Origin: Loigolactobacillus binensis | GTDB lineage: Bacteria > Bacillota > Bacilli > Lactobacillales > Lactobacillaceae | Length of the DNA stretch: 64,000 nucleotides | Assembly: GCF_005405165.1 (NCBI RefSeq) | Contig: NZ_BJDN01000009.1 | Span: forward strand, 12,800 to 76,799 | Reading direction: 5' to 3' | Part shown: positions 16,538-25,454 of the stretch, one piece after another | Position numbering within the stretch: the first letter of the stretch is position 1 | Layout: every line of letters begins with the position of its first letter | Notes under the pieces: model-generated | Database searches by the model: none | The model's input: only the letters and a program-made list of their open reading frames with translations | Told to the model about the DNA's origin: nothing | Made by a program: the position numbers and the translations under genes

Positions 16538-18244
16538 TTGCTTGCAGCACCAGGACGAATCAGTAATTTTCCACTAGGGCACGTCGGTTGTGGGCGTGTT
16601 TTCAGGCGCAGGTTTATAATTTTAAAAGCAAAACAAATTGATCGAACCGTTTTTGTACCAACTGTGAGTCTGTTCGTGTTGATGTCGGCGGCGTTACTAC
16701 TCGGTGGGCATTCATTGCAACACTGGTTAGCGTCATTAATGGATGGTATTACGACTAACATGGGCTGGCTGTTCTTCGGTGTATATATTCTGAACTTCGT
16801 TTTTTTTGTTTACTTAGCGACCAGCCATTTTGGTAAAATTCGCTTAGGCAAGCCAACGGATAAACCCAAGTATAATAATTTTCAGTGGGGCAGTATGGTT
16901 TTTGCGACAGCGATCGATGCCAGTATTTTAATGTTAAGTATGGTTGATCCGCTGCGGGCAGTTGCCCATCCGGCGTTTAATGTGAAGCCCTTTTCCCATA
17001 TGGCGTACCTCGATGCCAGTATGTTTGGTCAGTTTGATTGGGGACCAATGGCGTGGATGATGTTTGCGTCAGCGACGATCGCGATTGGCTATGCCATGTA
17101 TAATAAGCATCGCCAGGTGCAACGTTTAAGTGAGGCCATTACTTTATTGGATGGCCAGCAAGGCTACAAAAAGGCTTTACGCACGTTTGTCGATTTCTTA
17201 GTCGTCGTCGGCATTATGGGTGGGATCGGATCTTCTGTTGGTTTGGAGATTCCGATTTTAGCAACTGTTGTCCACAGCTTTACCGGTGTACCAGATAACT
17301 TTATGTTGAAGCTATTTTTGTTTGCTATTTTGTTTATCTTGTTTGCGGTAACTGTTTTTGCTGGACTTGAAGGTGGGATCGACCGGCTAAGTGCCGCCCA
17401 TATTTGGACAGCCGTCGGTTTCTTGGTTTTCGTTTTGGTCTTAGGCCCAACTTTATTTATTGCGCGTTCCGAGATCGGCAACTTAGGGCACCTGATTACT
17501 CGGTTTGTTCCGTTAAGCACAGGCTTTGTTGGTAAAGGCGCCGTCACCACCAACGCCAACACCATTTTCTATTGGGGTTGGTGGTTGTCCTACATGCCAT
17601 TTACGGGTCTGTTCATCGCGCGGATCTCAAAGGGACGGACGATTCGGCAAATTGTTGTTGGCATGTTATTATTTGGTGCCTTAGGGTGCATGAGTTTCTA
17701 TGCCATTCTCGGTGGCTACTCATTGTATCTGCAGCATAGTGGCATCGTCAACTTAGTTCAGATCTTAAATACCCAAGGTCAGGCGGCGGTGATCGCTAAA
17801 GTTTTGAGCACGCTACCCTTTAAGGCGGCTGTTTTGATTTTTTATGCGTTATCCTGCTTTATTTTCTTGGCTACCACGATCTCATCATCGGCTTTCATCG
17901 TTTCTTCATTGACTAGCTTGAAGTTAAAAGCGGGCCAAGATCCTAGTCGTTTTAACCGGATGATCTGGGTTGGTGTCTTTATTCTCTTTTCAATGGGCAT
18001 CGTAGTTGTCGGCGGGTTTAAAACCGTGCAGACGATCTGTATTCTCGCCGGCTTGCCGCTGATCTTTGTCTGTATATTATTGCTGGGTTCGATCGTTCAA
18101 ATGGTTCGGGCCGATCAAACCGTTTATGCTACTAAGCGAACTCGTGCTGGCTTGGAGCGCGATGCCGAGTTACAGGTGCAAAGTCTGCGGCACAAGCAGC
18201 AGCGTAAAGCGCAACATAGTGGCTTGGCGCCAGTGAGGTATTAA
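16538..18244 (+). CDS. BCCT-family betaine/carnitine/choline transporter
   Basis: This is an integral membrane protein of up to 568 residues with about 12 helices. It has the BCCT signature in YWGWWLSYMPFTGLFIARIS followed by KGRTIRQ, and the Gly-rich Na+-site helix GIMGGIGSSVGLEIP. It takes up a quaternary amine such as glycine betaine for osmoprotection. The start is uncertain: the only standard in-frame start is TTG 16538, which lies in the T run of the leader hairpin with no good SD and adds 30 unusual residues. The family-like N-terminus (IDRTVFVP) begins near 16640 and has no ATG/GTG/TTG before it. An ATT start at 16619 after a weak AGG, or a lost start, is possible. C-terminus is basic and cytoplasmic. 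Confidence 0.85.
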   Translation: MLAAPGRISNFPLGHVGCGRVFRRRFIILKAKQIDRTVFVPTVSLFVLMSAALLLGGHSLQHWLASLMDGITTNMGWLFFGVYILNFVFFVYLATSHFGKIRLGKPTDKPKYNNFQWGSMVFATAIDASILMLSMVDPLRAVAHPAFNVKPFSHMAYLDASMFGQFDWGPMAWMMFASATIAIGYAMYNKHRQVQRLSEAITLLDGQQGYKKALRTFVDFLVVVGIMGGIGSSVGLEIPILATVVHSFTGVPDNFMLKLFLFAILFILFAVTVFAGLEGGIDRLSAAHIWTAVGFLVFVLVLGPTLFIARSEIGNLGHLITRFVPLSTGFVGKGAVTTNANTIFYWGWWLSYMPFTGLFIARISKGRTIRQIVVGMLLFGALGCMSFYAILGGYSLYLQHSGIVNLVQILNTQGQAAVIAKVLSTLPFKAAVLIFYALSCFIFLATTISSSAFIVSSLTSLKLKAGQDPSRFNRMIWVGVFILFSMGIVVVGGFKTVQTICILAGLPLIFVCILLLGSIVQMVRADQTVYATKRTRAGLERDAELQVQSLRHKQQRKAQHSGLAPVRY

Positions 18245-18304
18245 AGTTAATGCAGTCCACGGCTTGTTTGGCGACTGCTAAAAAGATTCACTAATGACAC
18301 ACTT

Positions 18305-18349
18305 AAAGGCACCTAAAGTAGCGGATAATCGCCACTTTAGGTGCCTTTT
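18305..18349 (+). terminator. Terminator after the BCCT gene
   Basis: AAAGGCACCTAAAGTAGCG (18305-18323) pairs with CGCCACTTTAGGTGCCTTT (18330-18348), a long stem with a short loop, followed by T-rich sequence. Confidence 0.85.
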
Positions 18350-18461
18350 AAATTTATTTTGGGGGACTTTGCTGGTGAAAACAGACTTAATGGCAAGCCA
18401 CTTAGCCCCAAGTTAATGACATTGCCCTTAAGGTGAATTTCCGAAATTAAATTGATGCTGA

Positions 18462-18839
18462 TCATTCTGCGGAATTTGTTGTTGGGCGCTTTTTTAAATA
18501 CCAACTTAAACCGCCGACCAAACTAAGATAAATGATGCCGAGCAAAATTCGGATCAGGTGGTGGTCAACGAGAATGGCCGAGACGAGAAAGACAAGCCCC
18601 ATCATGGCAAACATCCGCCGTTTACTGCGCGGGGTCATTCGTTTTTCTAGGAAGGGTGTCACGTATGCCTGATAAGCAGGCAGCTTGATCAATTTGGCAT
18701 TCAATTTTGGTGAGCTACGACACCAGAAAAAACCGGTCAGCAGGTAGAAAACGGTGGTTGGTAATAGGGGCAAAAAAATACCTAAGGTGCCGAAGATAAA
18801 AGTGATGGTGCCAAATAATAGATAAGCATATTTTTTCAT
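18462..18839 (-). CDS. DUF454 (YbaN-type) small membrane protein
   Basis: The 125-residue protein has two hydrophobic N-terminal segments (YLLFGTITFIFGTLGIFLPLLPTTVFYLLTGF region, residues 5-40), the conserved FWCRSSPKL motif, a basic middle (KRMTPRSKRRM), and another pair of hydrophobic helices. This arrangement is the DUF454 family, inner membrane proteins of unknown function. Its ATG at 18839 follows the stop of the CorC-type gene by about 26 bp with SD GGATGG-like sequence, so the two form an operon on the minus strand. Confidence 0.8.
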   Translation of the reverse strand: MKKYAYLLFGTITFIFGTLGIFLPLLPTTVFYLLTGFFWCRSSPKLNAKLIKLPAYQAYVTPFLEKRMTPRSKRRMFAMMGLVFLVSAILVDHHLIRILLGIIYLSLVGGLSWYLKKRPTTNSAE

Positions 18840-18865
18840 GTGGGAACCATCCTTTATTGGGGGAT

Positions 18866-20179
18866 TTAGGCTTCACTGGCTGCTTCGTGTTGCGTAACGT
18901 TGATCCAAGTGATGTGCTGATTATCGCCAGTTTCCGCAACGGTCAAGGTGAAAGTATCGACGTTTAGTTGTTCGTGTAGCTTGATCGTCGGTTGTTGCGC
19001 CAGCAGATAACCAGATAAGGTCACCGCGTTGCTTTCTTCAAAGGACAGGATCCGCGTTTTAAAAGCGACTTCAAAATCGCTGAGCGTGATTTTGCCGTTG
19101 ACCCGATAACTGCCGTCGGCCTGTTTCTGAACATAGTCTTTATCGCGATCATTTTCGTCTTGGATATCGCCTAGTAATTCTTCATTAATATCTTCATCCG
19201 TGATAATGCCAGCGGTGCCCCCATATTCGTCAGTGACTAACGCAAAGGGGGACTTTGTGCGAACCATCATGCGGTAAATTTCGTTGATCAGCATGCCTTC
19301 AGGTACGCGGGCAATGGGCCGAATCAAAGTTTGTACTGAGACGGTGGCGTCAGCCGCATTTTGCTTAGCTAGATCGTAGGCGTAAACATAGCCGCGGACT
19401 TGATCACGATTTTGCCCAACCATTACGGGAAACCGCGTCAGGCCAGTTTTCAAATAGTGCTGATAAGCGGTAGCAACGTCAACTTGATCACTGATAAAAC
19501 TAGCCGAAGTTCGATCAACCATCACATCTTTGGCGGCCCGATCGTTAAAATCAAAGCCCCGGGAAATAAATTTGGCGTCGTCAGGATCGATGGTACCGCC
19601 TTGAACTGCCTCCCGGGTGATCCCAAGAATTTCGGCTTGGGTGAAGATATCCTCGCTTTCTGTAGCTACAGTGTAGCCCAGTAATTTCAGCACCAAAGCC
19701 GCCGATAGATTCATGAACCAGACTAGCGGGAAGGCAACCTTTTGAAAGCCGCTTACTGGCCGCGTGATCAACAACGCAATTTTATTTGGGCGGTCGATCG
19801 CCATTGATTTAGGCACTAATTCGGTGAGCACCACTTCTAAATAGGTCAAAACGATCACACTGACAGTGGACAACAGCCAGTTTTCTGGCAGGTCGATCCC
19901 AAACTCGGCGAATAGTAAGATAATGGTTTCCGACAAGGTACTTTCCCCGATCGCCCCCATTAAGATCCCGGTAAAGGTGATCGCTACCTGCGTTGTTGAC
20001 AGCGTATCGTTTAATTTTTCCAATAAATTAAGGGTGACCTTGGCGGTACGGTTACCGTCTTTGATCAAGCCTTTTAAATAGGATGGGCGAACTTTTAGAA
20101 CTGAAAATTCTGCTGCTACGAAAATAGCGGCGATAAAGCCGACAACGATGATGATCAGCCAATTAATTAATAAGCTCAT
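18866..20179 (-). CDS. HlyC/CorC-family (CNNM) transporter with CBS domains
   Basis: The 437-residue protein contains a DUF21/CNNM membrane domain (1 to about 185; three or four helices, LINWLIIIVVGFIAAIFVAAEFS at the N-terminus, with the family motif AEFSVLKVRPSYL), a pair of CBS domains (about 205-335, including VMVDRTSASFI and ALVTDEYGGTAGIIT), and a C-terminal CorC_HlyC domain (about 350-430). Family members are linked to Mg2+/Co2+ efflux, not haemolysis. SD GGAGG precedes the ATG at 20179. It is the first gene of a two-gene operon with the DUF454 gene. Confidence 0.9.
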   Translation of the reverse strand: MSLLINWLIIIVVGFIAAIFVAAEFSVLKVRPSYLKGLIKDGNRTAKVTLNLLEKLNDTLSTTQVAITFTGILMGAIGESTLSETIILLFAEFGIDLPENWLLSTVSVIVLTYLEVVLTELVPKSMAIDRPNKIALLITRPVSGFQKVAFPLVWFMNLSAALVLKLLGYTVATESEDIFTQAEILGITREAVQGGTIDPDDAKFISRGFDFNDRAAKDVMVDRTSASFISDQVDVATAYQHYLKTGLTRFPVMVGQNRDQVRGYVYAYDLAKQNAADATVSVQTLIRPIARVPEGMLINEIYRMMVRTKSPFALVTDEYGGTAGIITDEDINEELLGDIQDENDRDKDYVQKQADGSYRVNGKITLSDFEVAFKTRILSFEESNAVTLSGYLLAQQPTIKLHEQLNVDTFTLTVAETGDNQHITWINVTQHEAASEA

Positions 20180-20440
20180 GGGCTGCCTCCAGTAAATTTA
20201 ATTTAGAGTATGGGTAGAAGCAATAGTGTTTCTAAACACAATATAACGATTGATAAAAGCAACTAAAAAACCGTTCTAGTTACCATTATTTTAGCGGATT
20301 CGTTGACATTACGCTACTTATCTAAATTTTTTGTTTAAAACACCGTCTAAAGTCGTAGCCAAAAATCGACAAAAAGCGCGATTTTAATTTCTTAATTTTT
20401 GGTTAAGCTAAATAGTGAAGCTTAAACGGGAGGCGACACC

Positions 20441-20602
20441 ATGCGATTACTAAAGCGTTTTGATTTTTGGTTGGCCGTGGTTTTTGTTGGATTATTTATT
20501 ATTTGTTTACCGCATAATGTTGAGGAGATCCATTGGCTAAGCCTAATGTTAACGGCGACAGGGGCTTTGTTGGCCAGTATTAGTGCGGCAAGGGAATTAT
20601 AA
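20441..20602 (+). CDS. Small membrane protein (53 aa)
   Basis: A short ORF starts with ATG 20441 behind a strong SD (GGGAGG at 20429-20434) and ends at TAA 20600-20602. It encodes 53 residues: a basic N-terminus (MRLLKRFDFW), a hydrophobic helix (LAVVFVGLFIICLP), a short polar loop (HNVEEIHW) and a second helix. This fits a two-helix membrane miniprotein. I do not recognise a family. It is transcribed opposite to both neighbours, in the space between the CorC-type operon and the terminator of hsp20. Confidence 0.65.
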   Translation: MRLLKRFDFWLAVVFVGLFIICLPHNVEEIHWLSLMLTATGALLASISAAREL

Positions 20603-20665
20603 AGTACATATTAGCAGATGCGCCGGTTAGATGCGCCACGCGCTAAACTAGCAGCGGCCATAAAA

Positions 20666-20693
20666 AAAGCTTTCGTCATTTGGCGAAAGCTTT
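20666..20693 (-). terminator. Terminator of hsp20
   Basis: AAAGCTTTCG (20666-20675) pairs with CGAAAGCTTT (20684-20693). On the minus strand it is followed by a run of T, so it ends the hsp20 transcript; it may also stop the small ORF from the left. Confidence 0.85.
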
Positions 20694-20715
20694 CATTAAA
20701 ATAAAACGTTAAAAG

Positions 20716-21156
20716 TTACTGAATTTCGATCTGATGTTTAGTGGCCGCAGCGGATTTTGGCAAGGTGATCGTTAAAACGCCAGCGCTGTATTTTGCGGTG
20801 ATCTTAGCTTGGTCAACGTTGGGCAACTGATATTGCCGTGAAAATTGACCATAGTGGCGTTCGCGATGAACTAATTGATCGTTTTCATCACGTTCATCCG
20901 TTTTTTGTTCACTTTTAGCACTGACCGTTAAAATATCGTTTTGATAATCGATTTGCAAGTTCTTCTTATCAACGCCAGGTAGATCAATCGTTGCTACGTA
21001 GGCCTGGTCGCTTTCTTTGATATCCGTACGCATGGTGTCATCAAATTCGGGAGCTTGAAAACCGTCAGCGAAGAAGCTACGCGCTAGCCGATTGAAAAAG
21101 CGTCCTGCACCGAAATCCATCAAGTCATTTTGCCGATTCATTAAATCATTTGCCAT
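20716..21156 (-). CDS. hsp20: Hsp20/alpha-crystallin small heat shock protein
   Basis: The 146-residue ATP-independent chaperone has the alpha-crystallin domain (about 40-135), with ESDQAYVATIDLPGVDKKNL, the strand FSRQYQLPNVDQAKITAKYSAG-like region (FSRQYQLP, then AGVLTITLPKS) and a short C-terminal tail ending in the IEIQ oligomerisation motif. It binds unfolding proteins during heat or acid stress in the cytoplasm. The ATG at 21156 is chosen because GGAGG lies 8 nt upstream; the upstream ATG at 21171 overlaps that SD. A CIRCE operator precedes its promoter, so HrcA repression is expected. Confidence 0.93.
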   Translation of the reverse strand: MANDLMNRQNDLMDFGAGRFFNRLARSFFADGFQAPEFDDTMRTDIKESDQAYVATIDLPGVDKKNLQIDYQNDILTVSAKSEQKTDERDENDQLVHRERHYGQFSRQYQLPNVDQAKITAKYSAGVLTITLPKSAAATKHQIEIQ

Positions 21157-21213
21157 AACGAAAGCCTCCATTTATTTTTGTTTTGCAGGTCCTTTAATTA
21201 CCTTACAAATTCT

Positions 21214-21242
21214 ATTATAGTCAAAGAAGGTCAAACGTCCAA
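21214..21242 (-). promoter_or_regulatory. hsp20 promoter
   Basis: On the minus strand TTGGAC (21237-21242) and a consensus TATAAT (21214-21219) are spaced 17 bp apart. The start codon lies about 55 bp downstream. Confidence 0.8.
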
Positions 21243-21245
21243 CAA

Positions 21246-21272
21246 TTAGCACTCAAAACTTTTGAGTGCTAA
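21246..21272. promoter_or_regulatory. CIRCE operator (HrcA site)
   Basis: TTAGCACTC (21246-21254), a 9-nt spacer and GAGTGCTAA (21264-21272) match the CIRCE consensus exactly. It sits directly upstream of the hsp20 -35 box. Confidence 0.95.
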
Positions 21273-21499
21273 TTTGCAATTGTTGATTTATTCCGCAATA
21301 ATAGAGGCTAGAACCGACTTTAAACCGTTTTCGTCAGCCGCAAGTACCGTGTGTTTTTTTGCAATTAGGCGGCAAGTATGTTTACCATATAAGAGTGTAT
21401 TTTTACGTTGCTTATGTCAGTAACCACTGTTAGCACCGTTATTAAGTGTTAATTTAACCAAACAAGGCTCAGTAGATGAACAGAGAAGGTGATGAACAA

Positions 21500-22666
21500 A
21501 TGGTATTACTAAAAATGTCCCATTTAAATAAGATTTATGGTGACGTCAAGGCAGTCGACGATTTTAATATGGAGATTGAAAAGGGTGAATTTATTTGTTT
21601 TATCGGGACGTCTGGTTCAGGTAAAACAACAACGATGCGGATGATCAATCGCATGTTACACCAAACTTCCGGCACCATTGAAATCAACGGTGAAGATATT
21701 GCCAAAATGGATCCGGTGAAGTTACGCCGCAAAATTGGCTACGTGATTCAAAATATTGGGCTAATGCCGCATATGACTATTCGGGATAATATTACTTTAG
21801 TACCGAAATTATTAAAATGGTCCGAAGAAAAACGCAATGCCAAGGCTGAAGAGATGATCAAGCTAGTCGAATTACCAGTTGATTATTTGGATCGTTATCC
21901 GGCCGAATTATCTGGTGGCCAGCAGCAACGAATTGGTGTTGTCCGGGCACTAGCAGCTGATCAGGACATCATTTTAATGGATGAACCGTTTGGCGCGTTG
22001 GACCCGATCACCCGGGAATCATTGCAGGATCTGGTTAAAGATCTGCAAGAGCGCCTAGGTAAAACGTTTATTTTTGTGACCCATGATATGGATGAGGCGT
22101 TGACCTTGGCGACACGGATCGTGATCATGTCGCATGGTAAACAAGTTCAGGTGGATACACCGGATAATATTTTGCGCCACCCGAAGGATGAGTTTGTGGA
22201 AAGTTTGATCGGGCAAGAACGGTTGATCCAAGCGCGGCCCAGCATTACCACTGTCGGTCAAGTTGCGACTAAGGCGGTTTCTGCACGCGAGACCCAAACC
22301 CTAAAGGAAGCACTAGGTGAAATGCATACCAAGCGGGTTGATACCTTGCTGGTCACTGATGATGCTGGGGTTCTGCGCGGCTTTGTCGGTATTGAACAGA
22401 TCAACCAATATTACGGAACTGGTAAAGCAATTGGTGATATTATGAACAAAAATATCTTCTACGTTAAGGAAGATTCTGTGATCCGTGATACTGTGGAAAG
22501 AATTTTGAAGCGTGGTTTTAAAAACGTGCCGGTGATCGATCATGATCATCATTTAGTGGGCATCGTTACTCGGGCAACCTTGGTTGATATGGTGTATGAC
22601 GCACTTTGGGGTGATTCCGATAAGGCAGACGCTGCTGATGCAACCGAGGCAGGTGATCAAGCGTGA
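21500..22666 (+). CDS. opuCA: Osmoprotectant ABC transporter ATP-binding protein (OpuCA type)
   Basis: The 388-residue ATPase has Walker [10 protein letters not shown], the Q-loop region [12 protein letters not shown], the signature [10 protein letters not shown], Walker [14 protein letters not shown], and two C-terminal CBS domains (about 260-375) that in this family sense ionic strength or bind c-di-AMP. It energises uptake of glycine betaine, carnitine or choline. The ATG at 21500 follows SD GAAGGTGATG; the ATG at 21476 would add eight residues. First gene of a four-gene operon with 1-4 bp overlaps between all members. Confidence 0.93.
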   Translation: MVLLKMSHLNKIYGDVKAVDDFNMEIEKGEFICFIGTSGSGKTTTMRMINRMLHQTSGTIEINGEDIAKMDPVKLRRKIGYVIQNIGLMPHMTIRDNITLVPKLLKWSEEKRNAKAEEMIKLVELPVDYLDRYPAELSGGQQQRIGVVRALAADQDIILMDEPFGALDPITRESLQDLVKDLQERLGKTFIFVTHDMDEALTLATRIVIMSHGKQVQVDTPDNILRHPKDEFVESLIGQERLIQARPSITTVGQVATKAVSARETQTLKEALGEMHTKRVDTLLVTDDAGVLRGFVGIEQINQYYGTGKAIGDIMNKNIFYVKEDSVIRDTVERILKRGFKNVPVIDHDHHLVGIVTRATLVDMVYDALWGDSDKADAADATEAGDQA

Positions 22667-23301
22667 TCACATTCTTTCAAGAATTTGGCGGTCAATTATT
22701 GCTGAAAACGTGGCAGCATATTTACATTTCGGCAATTGCGCTATTCCTAGGCGTGATCGTGGCCATTCCATTAGGCGTATTGTTGACCCGGTATAAAAAA
22801 ATTGCTGGCTTCACCATTGGACTAGCCAGTGTGTTACAGACGATTCCCGCAATGGCGCTGTTGGCGATGATGATCCCTTTGTTTGGGATCGGGGCCTTGC
22901 CGGCTATTGTGGCGTTATTCATTTATTCGCTATTACCGATCCTACGCAATACTTATTTAGGTATGGAAAACGTTGATCCTACCTTACGGGATGCGGCTAA
23001 AGGCATGGGGATGAGTAACCTGCAGTCGATCATGCAAGTTGAATTACGGATGGCGGCACCGGTGATCATGGCCGGGGTGCGTTTATCGGCGACTTACGTT
23101 ATTGCGTGGACCGCATTGGCTTCCTATATTGGTGCTGGTGGCTTAGGGGACTTTATTTTTAATGGGTTGAATTTGTACCGGCCCGACTTGATTTTAGGTG
23201 GGTCGATCCCGGTTATTATTTTAGCGCTGATCGTTGATTTTCTACTGGGGCGTTTAGAATTATTACTAACACCGCGCACGAAACAGGAGGGGAGCCGCTA
23301 A
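22663..23301 (+). CDS. opuCB: Osmoprotectant ABC transporter permease (OpuCB type)
   Basis: The 212-residue membrane protein has about five to six helices and the binding-protein-dependent permease EAA-type loop ([21 protein letters not shown], here around residues 107-127). GTG 22663 overlaps the preceding stop in GTGA, indicating translational coupling. It pairs with the second permease at 24230 to form the translocation path for quaternary amines. Confidence 0.93.
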   Translation: MITFFQEFGGQLLLKTWQHIYISAIALFLGVIVAIPLGVLLTRYKKIAGFTIGLASVLQTIPAMALLAMMIPLFGIGALPAIVALFIYSLLPILRNTYLGMENVDPTLRDAAKGMGMSNLQSIMQVELRMAAPVIMAGVRLSATYVIAWTALASYIGAGGLGDFIFNGLNLYRPDLILGGSIPVIILALIVDFLLGRLELLLTPRTKQEGSR

Positions 23302-24230
23302 TGCGTAAGCATAAATTAACTAAATTAACGGTGCTCTTTTTAGCATTAGTCACCGTGCTGGCAGGGTGTGGTTTTCCCGGTTTAAGCAGTAGCAGCAAGG
23401 ATACCGTTAAAATTGCGGCCCAAAATACCACCGAACAGCAGATCATGGCTGCCGTTTTACAACAAATGATCGAGCACTATTCAAATTTAAAAACGACGGT
23501 GATCAGTAATTTAGGTTCTGGAACGGTTAGTTTTCAGGCACAAAAACGCGGTGATGCTGATTTGACGGCGATTCGTTATAACGGCACTGACTTTCAAACT
23601 GTGTTAAATAAATCTGGGGTCACCGATCCGCAGAAGGTCGACCAAATGGTGCGCAAAGAATTTGAACAGAAGTACCATATGACTTATTTTCCGAGTTACG
23701 GTTTTGCGGACACATATCAATTCATGGTGACGCAGGCGTACGCTAAAAAACATAATTTAAATACGGTTAGTGATTTGAAAAAAATCGCGCCGCAAATGCG
23801 GGTCGGGATCGACCAAATTTGGATGAATCGGCATGGCGACGGCTATTCTGGCTTCCAGAAGCGCTATGGTTTCTCTTTTGGCAGTGTTTACCCAATGCAG
23901 ATCGGCTTGGTTTACAACGCCTTAGCTAGTGGCAAAATGGATTCTGTACTGGGCTATTCAACTGATGGCCGGATCGGTAGCTATAATTTGAAGCTATTAA
24001 AAGATAATTTACACTTCTTCCCACCTTATAATGCCAGTGTTGTCGTCAACGATGCGGCCTTGAAGCGGCACCCACAATTAAAAGGTATTTTGCACCGGTT
24101 AGATGGTAAAATTCCGTTGAAGACCATGCAACGTTTGAATTACAAAGTGGACAATAATTTACAGGAACCTTCTGTCGTTGCTGAACAATTTTTGAAGCAG
24201 AACAATTATTTTGAAGGGAGTGGCGATTAA
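23301..24230 (+). CDS. opuCC: Osmoprotectant-binding lipoprotein (OpuCC type)
   Basis: The 309-residue extracytoplasmic solute-binding protein has a lipoprotein signal: basic MRKHKLTK, hydrophobic core, lipobox VLAGC with the lipidated Cys at about position 22. The mature part matches OpuAC-like proteins (KIAAQNTTEQQIMAAVLQQMI, TAIRYNGTDF, GVDQIWMNR near the aromatic ligand cage). It captures betaine/carnitine/choline and delivers it to the permeases. ATG overlaps the previous stop by one base (TAATG). Confidence 0.92.
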   Translation: MRKHKLTKLTVLFLALVTVLAGCGFPGLSSSSKDTVKIAAQNTTEQQIMAAVLQQMIEHYSNLKTTVISNLGSGTVSFQAQKRGDADLTAIRYNGTDFQTVLNKSGVTDPQKVDQMVRKEFEQKYHMTYFPSYGFADTYQFMVTQAYAKKHNLNTVSDLKKIAPQMRVGIDQIWMNRHGDGYSGFQKRYGFSFGSVYPMQIGLVYNALASGKMDSVLGYSTDGRIGSYNLKLLKDNLHFFPPYNASVVVNDAALKRHPQLKGILHRLDGKIPLKTMQRLNYKVDNNLQEPSVVAEQFLKQNNYFEGSGD

Positions 24231-24898
24231 TGCAAAACATGAATGTTTTAGAGCAATTGGGTTACTATTTTGCCCATAATGGTATGTACGTGTTGGATCA
24301 ATTCAGTCGCCACTTCTTGATCTCGATTTATGGGGTGCTATTAGCGGCGATCGTCGGTATTCCCATTGGGATTTTGATCGCGCGTTACCGCAAATTAAGT
24401 ACCTGGGTGATCGGTGTGGCCAACGTGATTCAAACGATTCCGTCGTTGGCAATGTTGTCGATCGTTATGTTAGGACTTGGCTTAGGCGTCAATACGGTGA
24501 TCGTCACGGTTTTCTTGTACGCATTGTTGCCGATCATTAAAAACACGTATACTGGCATGGTCAATGTTAGCCACGACGTGCTGGATGCTGGCAAAGGAAT
24601 GGGCATGACCCGCATTCAGGTGCTCCGAATGATTGAATTACCGTTGTCGTTATCGGTGATCATGGCCGGGTTACGTAATGCTTTAGTGCTAGCAATTGGG
24701 ATCACCGCAATTGGTTCTTTCGTCGGTTCTGGTGGTTTAGGCGACATTATTATTCGGGGAACTAACGCAACCAACGGCGGCGCCATTATTTTAGCCGGTG
24801 CGTTGCCGACTGCGCTGATGGCGATTATTTCTGACTTAGTGCTTGGTTTCTTTGAAAAACGCTTTGATCCAAGTAATCGAAAAGCAGAGCAAAATTAG
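24230..24898 (+). CDS. opuCD: Osmoprotectant ABC transporter permease (OpuCD type)
   Basis: The 222-residue membrane permease is paralogous to the one at 22663, with the EAA-type loop DAGKGMGMTRIQVLRMIELP near 121-140 and about six helices. It is the last gene of the operon and overlaps the preceding stop by one base (TAATG). The segment after it is the structured region 24930-25231, whose final hairpin may also terminate this operon. Confidence 0.93.
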   Translation: MQNMNVLEQLGYYFAHNGMYVLDQFSRHFLISIYGVLLAAIVGIPIGILIARYRKLSTWVIGVANVIQTIPSLAMLSIVMLGLGLGVNTVIVTVFLYALLPIIKNTYTGMVNVSHDVLDAGKGMGMTRIQVLRMIELPLSLSVIMAGLRNALVLAIGITAIGSFVGSGGLGDIIIRGTNATNGGAIILAGALPTALMAIISDLVLGFFEKRFDPSNRKAEQN

Positions 24899-24929
24899 CC
24901 GAGTGTAATCGCTTGCAAAAATATACCGG

Positions 24930-25231
24930 ACCTGATATATTTAAATCAAGGAAGACGGAGAGACTAATTAGGGATGATGAGTTAATCATCACCGTAGAGA
25001 CGCCAGCGTGAGATTGCGTAGAAAAACAATTAGCGCTGTGCTAAGTTAGTCAAGCTAGTAGGATAACGAATCGTATCGTGCTACGTGAAAGGTAGCGTAA
25101 CGGCGCTGATCGCGGGATCAGGTTATCACGAAAGCGATCGTGATCGAGTCAGATCACTGAAAATTGGTCTCGGAAGTTGTCTTCCGCTAGTATCGATCCG
25201 CAGGTGCACGCAGGCCTGCGGTTTTTTGTTG
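24930..25231 (+). ncRNA. Structured non-coding RNA or leader, class unknown
   Basis: About 300 bp without a credible ORF holds a series of hairpins: GATGAT/ATCATC, GCTAC/GTAGC near 25080-25097, CTGATC/GGATCAG near 25110, TCACGA/TCGTGA near 25125, CGGAAG/CTTCCG near 25170-25186, and a terminator CCGCAGG (25198-25204)/CCTGCGG (25215-25221) followed by six T. It could be a trans-acting RNA, the 3' region of the opuC mRNA, or an attenuating leader for tagI 220 bp downstream. It matches no riboswitch consensus I can recall. Bases 25232-25454 show only a weak hairpin and the SD of tagI. Confidence 0.5.
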
Positions 25232-25454
25232 TCAATTAAAGAAATGCGGTTACCTTTTGCCGGTATTATTTAGCAGGCGCTGCGTGATAAAAGCTTTATG
25301 TGGGCTTAAGCGCAAAGTAGCACCGGGGCTTAACTCGGCGGCTTGCGCTATTAGTTAACGTTGGTAACCACCGTAAGCCGTCTGCCTTATGGAACATATT
25401 TTATATATTATTTGGAAGCATAAACAAGAAGTGTGCAGTGGAGGGGTTAAATCA

